Virus record (IMG/VR): IMGVR_UViG_3300012936_000058
Coordinates: 1-36,923 of that record
DNA length: 36,923 nt
Origin: a virus
Direction: 5' to 3' (one strand)
Shown in pieces: positions 28,268 through 36,140 of this stretch. A program made the position numbers and the translations under genes. Positions within the stretch are counted from its first letter, which is position 1. The number at the start of each line of letters is the position of its first letter. Below the pieces are notes generated by a model. It saw nothing but the letters and a program-made list of their open reading frames with translations. It searched no databases and was not told the origin of the DNA.

Positions 28268-29192
28268 TGCATTTTGGAATCATACTAATATACGCAGTGG
28301 CAACAGAGTGTATCCTTGTTGTAGATTCAAATATTCTGTAGCAGAATTTGATGGCGATGTTGGTAATGTATTACACAGTGATGCATATAAAAAATTAAGA
28401 GAACAAGCATCACAAAACAAATTTATAAAAGGTTGTGAAAAGTGTTTGTATGAAGAAAAAATTGGACACAAAAGTTTAAGACAAGAGTTTAATGAGAAAT
28501 ATTCTATGGATAAAGTAGAATTAAAGTTTCTTGAAATTGGATTCGATAACTTATGTAATCTTACGTGTGATGGGTGTAACTCAGAGTTCAGTACAAGTTG
28601 GATCGTAAAAGAGAAAGAAATTTACGGTGCACCAAAACATAAGTTAATGGAGATTGATGCAGTAACTAATGTACCAGATACAATCGAGAAAATTTTATTT
28701 TTAGGAGGTGAGCCTTTAATTACCGAACGTCATCTGAAGTTACTGCATCAAGTCTCTCACAAACAAAAGGTAGAAGTCATATACAATACAAACGGCACAT
28801 TTATTCCTACAGCACAAGTTGTAGAAGAACTTAAACACTACAAGCACGTTACATTTATATTAAGCATAGATGGTATAGGTGCTCTTGGAGAGAAGGTACG
28901 TGGCGGTACAAAATGGTCAAATGTTGTTAAGTTTATTGATTGGGTATACGATAATAATTTTAATTTAGAATTTAACAGTGTGTTACATAAAAACAATTAC
29001 ACTGGCTTAAAAGAACTAAATGATTTTTGTAGACGATTTCCTGCACGTTGGTATATTAATGTTTTAACTTATCCTTTTGATTTAGATATTAGGTTGCTTG
29101 ATAAACAAGCACAACATAAAATAATAAATGATGCAAAAGAATATAACTTACCCAACAAAGACTTTATTATAAATCATTTACAAACTGTTTAA
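28257..29192 (+). CDS. Radical SAM protein with N-terminal SPASM/Twitch region
   Basis: The [4Fe-4S]/SAM motif CNLTCDGC (CxxxCxxC) lies about 100 residues in, followed by LFLGGEPL (the GGEP motif), VIYNTNGT and FILSIDGIG, typical of the partial TIM barrel. Ahead of it, at 1-65, is a SPASM/Twitch-like cysteine set: KCSAFW, VYPCCRF, DVGNVLHSDAYKKL and GCEKCLYEE, which would hold an auxiliary Fe-S cluster. It is 311 residues and ends convergently, overlapping the exostosin-like gene by 26 bases. Members modify peptides, sugars or nucleosides; the target here is unknown. Confidence 0.92.
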   Translation: MKCSAFWNHTNIRSGNRVYPCCRFKYSVAEFDGDVGNVLHSDAYKKLREQASQNKFIKGCEKCLYEEKIGHKSLRQEFNEKYSMDKVELKFLEIGFDNLCNLTCDGCNSEFSTSWIVKEKEIYGAPKHKLMEIDAVTNVPDTIEKILFLGGEPLITERHLKLLHQVSHKQKVEVIYNTNGTFIPTAQVVEELKHYKHVTFILSIDGIGALGEKVRGGTKWSNVVKFIDWVYDNNFNLEFNSVLHKNNYTGLKELNDFCRRFPARWYINVLTYPFDLDIRLLDKQAQHKIINDAKEYNLPNKDFIINHLQTV

Positions 29193-30324
29193 TCTTGTGT
29201 AGTAATTCTACAGGTTGCTTGTGTTCAAATAGTTGCAAGTAATGTTTCCGATTATATTCTAATATAGGTTGAATACTGTTATACATATCACGTAATTCAT
29301 GTATGTTTTTTTCATTTAATATTTTGACTTGTTCCATTGCACTATCTAATCTTAAACTTGCATCTTTGATAGTATCATAACGTTCGTCTATAATATCATT
29401 AAATGTTATGAAGCCTAACTCACGTAAAAGTTTAAGTGTATTTTGTAATCCTACAATTACAAACGGATGTTTATACAAGAAACATTTTAAAACTTTTTCT
29501 GTAAACGCTTGCCTATCTTGATCATAAAAGTCGCCTTCTGTAATAATACTAAAGTAACTTTCAGAATAAAAATACTCGCCAGTAGGTAAGTTTCTCGCCA
29601 TAGAAGTGTAAGTGTTTTCATTTAAATCTAATTCAATAGGTAAATTTTGTTTGAGTCTTTCAACAACTGTGTCTTGTAATTTTACATTATGTAAACTAAC
29701 ATCAAGATATTTTCTATGCTCTTGTTGTTCTAAGTTGCCTTCAAGAACATACTTGTACTTACCAAGTGGGCAACTTAAAAATGTATGTTTTGCAATATCG
29801 TGTTGTAGCAAATAGTTCGTTACTAAAAGTCTATGCAAACGTTCTTGCCTGTTTAAACACAAAAACTTTTTTGCACGTAAATTACTATTGCCATTCCAAT
29901 CATTTATTAAATGATTACGTACATCTATACCATCATATCTATCAAGATGTAATTGTACATTAAAGTATATCTTGTTAGGTGTGTTTAATAATTTGTTGTT
30001 TGTTAATATTACCCAATCTACAATGTAAGGATTGTCTAATACAGTTTGCTCTACCAACGTAAGAAATGCATCGTCTGTAAGCCCCTCGTATGAGTCATCG
30101 ATAACAAGATAGGTCGGAACTTTATAAGTTTTAAAAAAGTTAGTAAACGTTTCGAAAGTAAAATCATTGTCTCCTACATATTCAAAAAATACAACAAGTT
30201 TCTCACTGTTATCGAGTATCTTGTCGTTATGTCCTTCAAATTCAATAATGTCTTTGAAGTTCTCAATAAAAGTACCAAGACTTCTTGAGTTGTTATCCAT
30301 AGTTATCAAAGGTACTTTTTTCAT
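29167..30324 (-). CDS. Exostosin-like protein, 385 aa
   Basis: Glycosyltransferase-like protein. The C-terminal half matches the GT47/exostosin-like pattern seen in marine phages: SYFSIITEGDFYDQDRQAFTEKVLKCFLYKHPFVIVGLQNTLKLLRELGF, then FNDIIDERYD. The N-terminal half has an alpha/beta Rossmann layout (KVPTYLVIDDSYEGL). No DxD metal motif is needed in this fold. It starts with an ATGA overlap from the radical SAM gene and ends overlapping the opposite-strand radical SAM gene. Likely adds a sugar to a glycan. Confidence 0.72.
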   Translation of the reverse strand: MKKVPLITMDNNSRSLGTFIENFKDIIEFEGHNDKILDNSEKLVVFFEYVGDNDFTFETFTNFFKTYKVPTYLVIDDSYEGLTDDAFLTLVEQTVLDNPYIVDWVILTNNKLLNTPNKIYFNVQLHLDRYDGIDVRNHLINDWNGNSNLRAKKFLCLNRQERLHRLLVTNYLLQHDIAKHTFLSCPLGKYKYVLEGNLEQQEHRKYLDVSLHNVKLQDTVVERLKQNLPIELDLNENTYTSMARNLPTGEYFYSESYFSIITEGDFYDQDRQAFTEKVLKCFLYKHPFVIVGLQNTLKLLRELGFITFNDIIDERYDTIKDASLRLDSAMEQVKILNEKNIHELRDMYNSIQPILEYNRKHYLQLFEHKQPVELLHKIKQFVNDL

Positions 30325-31187
30325 AATAAGTGTTTCACATTTTTAACCACTGCTTCTTCTTGTGGTTTAAGTTCTGGATTAGCAGGACACATAGCACAAA
30401 TGGTATGTGGCTCAAATATATTTTTTACAAACTTTTCCATTTCGTCTGCACTACAGTTTGCTTCTAATCCTTCATATTCTAAGTATGGCGACCAGTCGGC
30501 ATCATCAAGCATATTAAATTTTGTTGCATGAGTTCGCAACATACTAATAGGTGGACATTTATATAACTTTCCTTTGTATATAATAGGATAAATGTTTACT
30601 CCACACTTTTTATAACTTTGTGTAGGATTGCGATCATCCCATGGCTTCATTTGTCCGTCTACTATACGTCTATAATCATACCAACCCCCTTGCGTAGGAT
30701 CTGTTACTTCAATAGTTACTCCGTCTTGTTCATGTGCAATATCATTTACTATACGCCAATCACCTTGTCCGTAAAATGCATTCCATAAATTATTTTCAAT
30801 TAACGATCTTACTTTAGGATCTTTATTATGCAAACTGCAACTTACTTTTGCATTTCCTATTTTACGCAATACAGATAATAGTTCTGGACGTTTAGGCAAT
30901 AAAAAACCATTTGTGTAAACTTCGATGGTTGCATGATCAAATACACGTCTTGCTTCTTTTAGTATATCATAAATGCGAGGGTGTAGTAAAGGTTCTCCTC
31001 CTATAATAGTAAAGTGATCTGGATCAAGTCTACGAAACCATTTTTCCATATTCTCAACTATGTCATCAAACTTATCTACATAAGCATGACCATAGTCAAT
31101 AAATCGATCACACCCTGGACAAGCCAAGTCACAACTCGTTGTGATCATATATTCAAGATTGGGTATATGATGTCCGCGGTTAGTCAA
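30321..31187 (-). CDS. Radical SAM protein, 288 aa
   Basis: Cluster motif CDLACPGC near residue 18 (CxxxCxxC), then FTIIGGEPLLHP and EVYTNGF, so it is a radical SAM enzyme. C-terminal cysteines (KKCGVN, KLYKCPP, ANCSADE, TICAMCPAN) fit an auxiliary SPASM-type cluster. Its start overlaps the amidinotransferase end by eight bases and its stop overlaps the exostosin-like gene, so these three form a chain. It is the second radical SAM enzyme in three kilobases. Chemistry unknown; Fe-S loading may be aided by the SufE-like neighbour. Confidence 0.92.
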   Translation of the reverse strand: MTNRGHHIPNLEYMITTSCDLACPGCDRFIDYGHAYVDKFDDIVENMEKWFRRLDPDHFTIIGGEPLLHPRIYDILKEARRVFDHATIEVYTNGFLLPKRPELLSVLRKIGNAKVSCSLHNKDPKVRSLIENNLWNAFYGQGDWRIVNDIAHEQDGVTIEVTDPTQGGWYDYRRIVDGQMKPWDDRNPTQSYKKCGVNIYPIIYKGKLYKCPPISMLRTHATKFNMLDDADWSPYLEYEGLEANCSADEMEKFVKNIFEPHTICAMCPANPELKPQEEAVVKNVKHLL

Positions 31188-32241
31188 AGTAACTTTCCAA
31201 AGTGCCTTTACGTTTAGTATCTAACGTAACACAATGGAAGCCACCGCTTAATGTACGTGCTTGACGCATAGGTAAACCAATAGACTCAATGCCGTACTTG
31301 TCTAATACCTTACGCAGTTCATGTTGATTTTCATCGCAAATGACAAGTTTCTCATTTACACTCATAAAGTTTAGACCGATGTACTTACTACATGGTGAAA
31401 CGTTGTTAGGCAAGTTTGTTCCAATGTCATGCACCTGATCACCTGGGAAGAATATTTTATCCCATGATTTAAATATAGGTGGATACCAGTCTGGATTAAT
31501 TCTATCGCCGTTAAATAAAACTAAACCAGGACGTAAAGGAATTACTGTACTGTCAAAGTGTGAATAACTATAAAACTTTTCAGCAAGATGAATTTTATAT
31601 CCTAATGGTTCAAGGATAGTTTTTAACCACTGTCCTCCTAATAGTGTGCCACTGTTGCTTACTTGATAAATTAGATCTTTACCAAGTCTTACTACATTAG
31701 GCGCATCAAATACAATTTCTTTGTTTACAAGTGTAGGAATACTAAGGTCCTCAAGTTGATAACTTTCGTCAAGTAGTCTTGGGCGAGGTGCACTTATCCA
31801 TTGTGTTCCACCTTCCATTGCTTCATATAAAAAATCTCTGTATGCAGTAGTTTCATATTGTCTTGCTCTCATTGCTCCTGGACAATCAATAATTAGGTTA
31901 TTCAATGGTAGTAATAAATCTCTTGGACAATATGTATACCAACCAGTAGTTTTCCAATCTGGTGATCCAAATTCAACACTATGATCAATTGATGCAGGAC
32001 GTCTTACTTTAACACCTAAGTTAGTTAATACTTTTGCAAAGCCATCAAGGTCTTCGTTTGCTTCATCAATTACCCATTGTGGACTTGGCCCTTCTAAGTC
32101 TTTGATGTGTTCATAACTGCAATCAGCAAAGCCAAACGAGTGTGTTGATTTATCTACTGTTGGAATACGTGCATGATCTGCAATACCAACAAATACTTCT
32201 TCTAATGGATCCCAGTCATTGTGACTACTTACTATTGTCAT
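31180..32241 (-). CDS. Glycine/inosamine-type amidinotransferase
   Basis: Full-length member (353 aa) of the Arg:glycine/inosamine-phosphate amidinotransferase family, which moves an amidino group from arginine to an amine, making a guanidino product. Landmarks: DWDPLEEVFVGIADHARIP at the start, PAPRPRLLDESY-like ISAPRPRLLDESY, VFDAPNVVRLGKD, the catalytic His in YSHFDSTVIPLRPGLVLFNG and the catalytic Cys in SGGFHCVTLDTKRKG near the end. Sits beside an aminotransferase-like gene (17-base overlap), the arrangement of amination followed by amidination. Substrate not identifiable. Confidence 0.93.
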   Translation of the reverse strand: MTIVSSHNDWDPLEEVFVGIADHARIPTVDKSTHSFGFADCSYEHIKDLEGPSPQWVIDEANEDLDGFAKVLTNLGVKVRRPASIDHSVEFGSPDWKTTGWYTYCPRDLLLPLNNLIIDCPGAMRARQYETTAYRDFLYEAMEGGTQWISAPRPRLLDESYQLEDLSIPTLVNKEIVFDAPNVVRLGKDLIYQVSNSGTLLGGQWLKTILEPLGYKIHLAEKFYSYSHFDSTVIPLRPGLVLFNGDRINPDWYPPIFKSWDKIFFPGDQVHDIGTNLPNNVSPCSKYIGLNFMSVNEKLVICDENQHELRKVLDKYGIESIGLPMRQARTLSGGFHCVTLDTKRKGTLESYFD

Positions 32242-33097
32242 TTAATTTTTCTCCTATCAACTCGCTAATGCATACTCTGTTTACACTTCCGCCTCGATTG
32301 AAATCTTTATATTCTTCTCCGCCAAGTCCAAACATAATACAGTCAGTTGGTGTTAGTTTTTTTTCGGTTATAACTTGATTGTAAATGTTATTATACTGTA
32401 ACCAATTCCAATCAACATCAAATGTTTTAATTAATTCATTTGCTATACTTAACGACATACGGTTATGCATATCAACGGAATTGAAAACATCTATACCGTC
32501 ATCTGTGTCCAAACGTTCACAACGCATACCTACACGTAAAAATTCTGCCCCATAAAATGCTTTGCTAATACTAAATGTAATTGTTTCTACACATTTCCAT
32601 TTTGTTAAATCTACATTAATATTTTTTGTACAAGGGTAATATGCAAAGTCAAGTAACACAGGAATATCTAAACTATTACAAATATGTAAAATAGATTCGA
32701 GATCATGATGCTGTCTACCAATATCACTAAAAGGCACACTTGTAATAAATGCATCACCTTGTTCAAGTATGTCGTCTTCAATATACGCCCAATCACAACC
32801 GTGTTTCAGACAAGCCTGATGATACATAAATTCGCCTTTGTAAAATCTAAAACGTTTGTTTTTATGTCGAAAGTAAAAATGATCAAATGCTTGTATTGTA
32901 CCTGCACATAATTTTACATTACTGAAATCATCTACACCTTTAAGATTATTGTTGCCACTTGCAAGAATCCAATTTAAAAAATTAGTTTTAAATTCTTCTG
33001 CTAAAGTTTCATTATATAAATCTTTTGTAGGATTTATTTTAGTAATAAAGTCTTTGACTCTATTATCATTAACAGGTTTAGCACCCCTTAAATTCAT
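32225..33097 (-). CDS. PLP-dependent aminotransferase-like protein, 290 aa
   Basis: Compact aspartate-aminotransferase fold: NVKLCAGTIQAFDHFYF (cf. the cofactor phosphate loop), YIEDDILEQGDAFITSVPFSD, IPVLLDFAYYPC (the Asp that contacts the pyridine nitrogen, in D-x-A-Y) and TFSISKAFYGAEFLRVGMR with the Schiff-base Lys in SISKAF. At 290 residues it is shorter than usual family members (about 350-420). Overlaps the amidinotransferase start and the oxygenase end (20 bases). Together with the amidinotransferase it could convert a keto group to an amine and then a guanidine. Confidence 0.85.
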   Translation of the reverse strand: MNLRGAKPVNDNRVKDFITKINPTKDLYNETLAEEFKTNFLNWILASGNNNLKGVDDFSNVKLCAGTIQAFDHFYFRHKNKRFRFYKGEFMYHQACLKHGCDWAYIEDDILEQGDAFITSVPFSDIGRQHHDLESILHICNSLDIPVLLDFAYYPCTKNINVDLTKWKCVETITFSISKAFYGAEFLRVGMRCERLDTDDGIDVFNSVDMHNRMSLSIANELIKTFDVDWNWLQYNNIYNQVITEKKLTPTDCIMFGLGGEEYKDFNRGGSVNRVCISELIGEKLNDNSK

Positions 33098-33596
33098 TCT
33101 TTACTCCAGTTATTTGCATAGTGTACTTAGGCACCATACCATTATTTGCACTCAGATGCGGTTCATCTTTTTCTATTATTATAGCATCACCACGTTTCCA
33201 ATGCAAGATAGGTTGTTCATTTATTTCAAAGTAATGACCCGATTGCCAATCTTCTAAAAAAATATTAACCCTTATACAGTCATTTGCATCTACACCAAAT
33301 TTTTTAGATACCATGTAAAATGTATCAACGTGTGATGGTAAAGTTTGTCCAGGCATTTGCCACATAATTGCAATAGTGCATCTATCAAAAAGTGTTGCAC
33401 TATAATCAGTAAATTGATTTGTGGAAGGAAATGCTTGTTTGTATTTTGTATTATGTGTTGTATAACCTGCTAAATGATATTTTTTATTTTGTGATTCAAA
33501 TGCAGTTGCTCTACCTTCGTCACTTACATTATCTTTTTCGTCCCAGTGTAGTTTCTTATATTCTAACTTAGGTAATTTTAATTTTATTTGTTCCAT
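33078..33596 (-). CDS. 2OG-Fe(II)/cupin-type oxygenase, 172 aa
   Basis: Small double-stranded beta-helix protein with HxD in LPSHVDTFYMV, a middle strand VNIFLEDWQSGHYFEIN and distal His in IIIEKDEPHLSANNG followed by YTMQITG; the 2OG-binding basic residue appears to be Lys rather than Arg. Related to Asp/Asn beta-hydroxylase-type folds. It overlaps the neighbouring oxygenase gene by 13 bases and the aminotransferase-like gene by 20, so the two oxygenases probably act in one pathway. Confidence 0.82.
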   Translation of the reverse strand: MEQIKLKLPKLEYKKLHWDEKDNVSDEGRATAFESQNKKYHLAGYTTHNTKYKQAFPSTNQFTDYSATLFDRCTIAIMWQMPGQTLPSHVDTFYMVSKKFGVDANDCIRVNIFLEDWQSGHYFEINEQPILHWKRGDAIIIEKDEPHLSANNGMVPKYTMQITGVKNEFKGC

Positions 33597-34330
33597 GGCT
33601 GATCGTATGGTGTTCCTGTTTTTTCATCATACCAATATAAACTTCTATGTGGTGGATGTTTATCATCGTGTTTAGCATTGCTAACATAATAGAACAACCT
33701 TATACCCTTTCTGCTTACGCCTTCTGGACAAGACATAGGGTCTGGATATCCATGAAATGCAAAATTATTGTAATTCCAAATGACACAATTTCCTGCACCT
33801 ACAGGAACTTTTGTGTGAACAGTTTTTCTTTTTGTATCATAAAACTGTAACTGTCCTCCCCATTCTTCTTTCCAATCATCATTCAAATAAATTACTACAC
33901 TTAACATACGATGTAATCTTAATTCTTCATTCCAATTAAAATCAGAGTGTACCTTTAAACTATCGCCAGCAAATGATTTCATATAGCCTGCACCTATTAA
34001 GTGTGGATCAGGTATCAAGTCTACAGTGTCTGTTACTTCTTGTAACCATTTGATAAAAGTTGAACTGTGCATTGCATGAATAACAGCGTCTTGTACTGGT
34101 GTGTGGTCAACTTTGTTATACTCATACATACAACTACCTGCTCTTGTAAAATGCTTACAATCTTCAAGTGGAATATCGTCAAGTTCTTTTGCCATTGCTG
34201 TAACTAAATCTTTTGGAATAAAATTATCAATAGTCAACAAACTGTAGTCTGGGTGACTTCTGTATGCTTTTTGCAGTGCGTATGTGTCTGGAAAGGTATC
34301 CAGTATGTGATTAACCAGTTGCTGTTTCAT
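33584..34330 (-). CDS. Prolyl-4-hydroxylase-like 2OG-Fe(II) oxygenase, 248 aa
   Basis: Classic PHD fold: HxD in LKVHSDFNWNEELRLHRM, strand LSVVIYLNDDWKEEWGGQLQFYD, distal His in NFAFHGYPDPM and the 2OG-binding Arg in SRKGIRLFYYVS. Length of 248 and the NWNEELRLHR segment are typical of phage/marine P4H relatives thought to act on proteins or sugars. The gene follows the GT gene after eight bases, with ATG at 34330. Confidence 0.93.
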   Translation of the reverse strand: MKQQLVNHILDTFPDTYALQKAYRSHPDYSLLTIDNFIPKDLVTAMAKELDDIPLEDCKHFTRAGSCMYEYNKVDHTPVQDAVIHAMHSSTFIKWLQEVTDTVDLIPDPHLIGAGYMKSFAGDSLKVHSDFNWNEELRLHRMLSVVIYLNDDWKEEWGGQLQFYDTKRKTVHTKVPVGAGNCVIWNYNNFAFHGYPDPMSCPEGVSRKGIRLFYYVSNAKHDDKHPPHRSLYWYDEKTGTPYDQPWNK

Positions 34331-34338
34331 GCAAATAT

Positions 34339-35034
34339 TTAAGTGAGGTCGGTAAAACGAGGTGCCTGTTTTGGTCCACGTGCAATAGTTCTATTTGGCC
34401 AATGACTTCTACGAGAAGATTTATAATGTGTTATTTTGGCGTGTAGTTGTGGCTTTTTAAATCTCCAATTATTATAGATTGTGCAAGGAAATAATTTAAA
34501 ACGTGTGTCTTCTACATTAATAATTTTTAGATTCCAATCCCATGGTAAGTTTCCTCTTAGAAAATTATTCATTTCTCTTTGATCACTTTTACCTTGTTTA
34601 CTATCTGGTAATGGTTCCATGTGTTGTATCCATTTGTCTACAAATTTCATTGTTGCTTCTGTTTTTCTAAAAAACATTACACCTGCATTGATAGGTTGAT
34701 CTCCAAAGAACTTTGTACCCCTTACTGTAACACCTATGTCATAATTATCTTGAATACCGTGAAGTGTTGCCCACAAAATTGTATCAGCGTCCATCCATAC
34801 AACATACTCTCCAGGTTTAATCATACCGAGTGCTTTCTTGATCATTAATGGTTTGCTTGGTATTTTTCTACCTTCTTCTTCACATACTTTGCCGTCGAAA
34901 GGTTCGCCGTATCCTAATTCTCCTAAGTCAAATATATGATGTTTATGTCTTAATTCAACAAGTGAACGCACTAACACATCACACATATGTTTAAATTTTT
35001 TATTTGCGGCAGTTATGACTAAAATATCATTCAT
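34339..35034 (-). CDS. GT-A glycosyltransferase, 231 aa
   Basis: Glycosyltransferase with a DxD-type motif in YVVWMDADTILWA, almost the same word as in the 22708-23535 enzyme (VVWMDADTVCH), so the two are paralogues. It contains NDILVITAANKKF (first strand), QPINAGVMFFRKTEATMKFV and HAKITHYKSSRRSHWP (acceptor/C-terminal part). It overlaps the SufE gene by eight bases. Probably adds one sugar residue in the pathway. Confidence 0.88.
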   Translation of the reverse strand: MNDILVITAANKKFKHMCDVLVRSLVELRHKHHIFDLGELGYGEPFDGKVCEEEGRKIPSKPLMIKKALGMIKPGEYVVWMDADTILWATLHGIQDNYDIGVTVRGTKFFGDQPINAGVMFFRKTEATMKFVDKWIQHMEPLPDSKQGKSDQREMNNFLRGNLPWDWNLKIINVEDTRFKLFPCTIYNNWRFKKPQLHAKITHYKSSRRSHWPNRTIARGPKQAPRFTDLT

Positions 35035-35431
35035 TGTTTTTTGCTATTGCTATAATTTTTTCTATTAAACTTCCAAAGCCTATTTGTCTTTGCATTGTAA
35101 GTAATTCTCTTATACCTAATCCATTAAAACTTTCTAACGTTAGTTTTGCAACATCATTTTGTTTTGCGCCGTTGACTAAATCGACTAAAAGTTTTGCAGT
35201 GCCTTTAGTAATAAAAGCATCAGCATCATGTTTGTAATACATACAACCGTCTATGCATTCTCCAACTAACCATAAATTACTTGCACAACCCCTAATTTTA
35301 TTATCGTCTACCTTTTCTTTGTCAGTTAATGGTTCTACTTCTCTGGCAATATCTATAAGATAATGTAACCTATCATGTCCTTCTAAAGGCTCCATTAGTT
35401 CTGCTTGTTTCTTTATTCTTTCTTCAATCAT
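35027..35431 (-). CDS. sufE: SufE-like sulfur acceptor (Fe-S cluster assembly)
   Basis: A 134-residue SufE/CsdE protein. Landmarks: YLIDIAREVEPL (N-terminal helix), the active-site cysteine loop IRGCASNLWLVGE (Cys accepts persulfide from SufS/CsdA), FITKGTAKLLVDLVNGA and GLGIRELLTMQRQIGFGSLIEKI at the end. SufE passes sulfur into SufBCD for Fe-S cluster building under stress or iron limitation. A phage copy beside radical SAM and Fe(II) enzymes may sustain cluster supply for them, an inference. Overlaps neighbours by eight bases each side. Confidence 0.95.
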   Translation of the reverse strand: MIEERIKKQAELMEPLEGHDRLHYLIDIAREVEPLTDKEKVDDNKIRGCASNLWLVGECIDGCMYYKHDADAFITKGTAKLLVDLVNGAKQNDVAKLTLESFNGLGIRELLTMQRQIGFGSLIEKIIAIAKNNE

Positions 35432-36140
35432 TTTCTAATACTGTTAGTTTTTTGTAATTATAAATGCTACATTTTTTATTTTGTAGTTTAGATTGCACAG
35501 TTCTATTGTCTTCAATAAAGTACACATAGTTACTGTTTAAGTGTGGCATAAGTGTATCTAAAGTATTAATAATACTAATATCACTATGATGTCCATCGTC
35601 AATAGCAAGGTCAATTTTTCTCCCTTTTAATATTTGGTTTATGTTATTTTTATTATCTGCAAATTGATCATATTCATAAAGTTCAGGTTCTTTATGTTGA
35701 AATGCTCCTTTGTCTTTTAGAAACTGTAAGTTATTTTGTGCATGACTAATGTCAATATCTAATCCAATAATATCAGCATTAGGAAACAATTGACTCCAAA
35801 TTGCCAATCCGGTTCCTTTCAATATACCACATTCTACAATAGTATTAATGTTGTCACGGTCTATCAAATGTTTACTATAATAAGTTGCATATCCATGACG
35901 GGTCATACGATCTCCTCCAGACATACCTGCAGGATTTAATTTTGTTTTAGGTGCAAGTGGACTTACTTTGTTACGTGGCACAGTGTTATGATAGCCACCA
36001 AAGCTTTCTTCCATCTGTTGCAACCATTGTACTGATCCTACTTTAATCATACGTTCCCTTTTGTGTCGTTTAGATTGTGCTAAACCTATTTTCAATATTT
36101 CTTCTTCCTTTGGCCATTCCTCATCAAAGTATCTGGTCAT
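35424..36140 (-). CDS. SAM-dependent methyltransferase (MycE/CmcI-like), 238 aa
   Basis: Rossmann methyltransferase with motif I TIVECGILKGTGLAIW, the acidic GLDIDI after strand 2, and the DDGHHS word in IDLAIDDGHHSDISIINTL followed by YFIEDN, as in macrocin/mycinamicin O-methyltransferases (MycE, TylF/CmcI-type metal-dependent enzymes). The N-terminal 60 residues are basic and unique. Could O-methylate a sugar of the glycan. Overlaps the TupA-like gene by four bases and sufE by eight. Confidence 0.83.
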   Translation of the reverse strand: MTRYFDEEWPKEEEILKIGLAQSKRHKRERMIKVGSVQWLQQMEESFGGYHNTVPRNKVSPLAPKTKLNPAGMSGGDRMTRHGYATYYSKHLIDRDNINTIVECGILKGTGLAIWSQLFPNADIIGLDIDISHAQNNLQFLKDKGAFQHKEPELYEYDQFADNKNNINQILKGRKIDLAIDDGHHSDISIINTLDTLMPHLNSNYVYFIEDNRTVQSKLQNKKCSIYNYKKLTVLEND

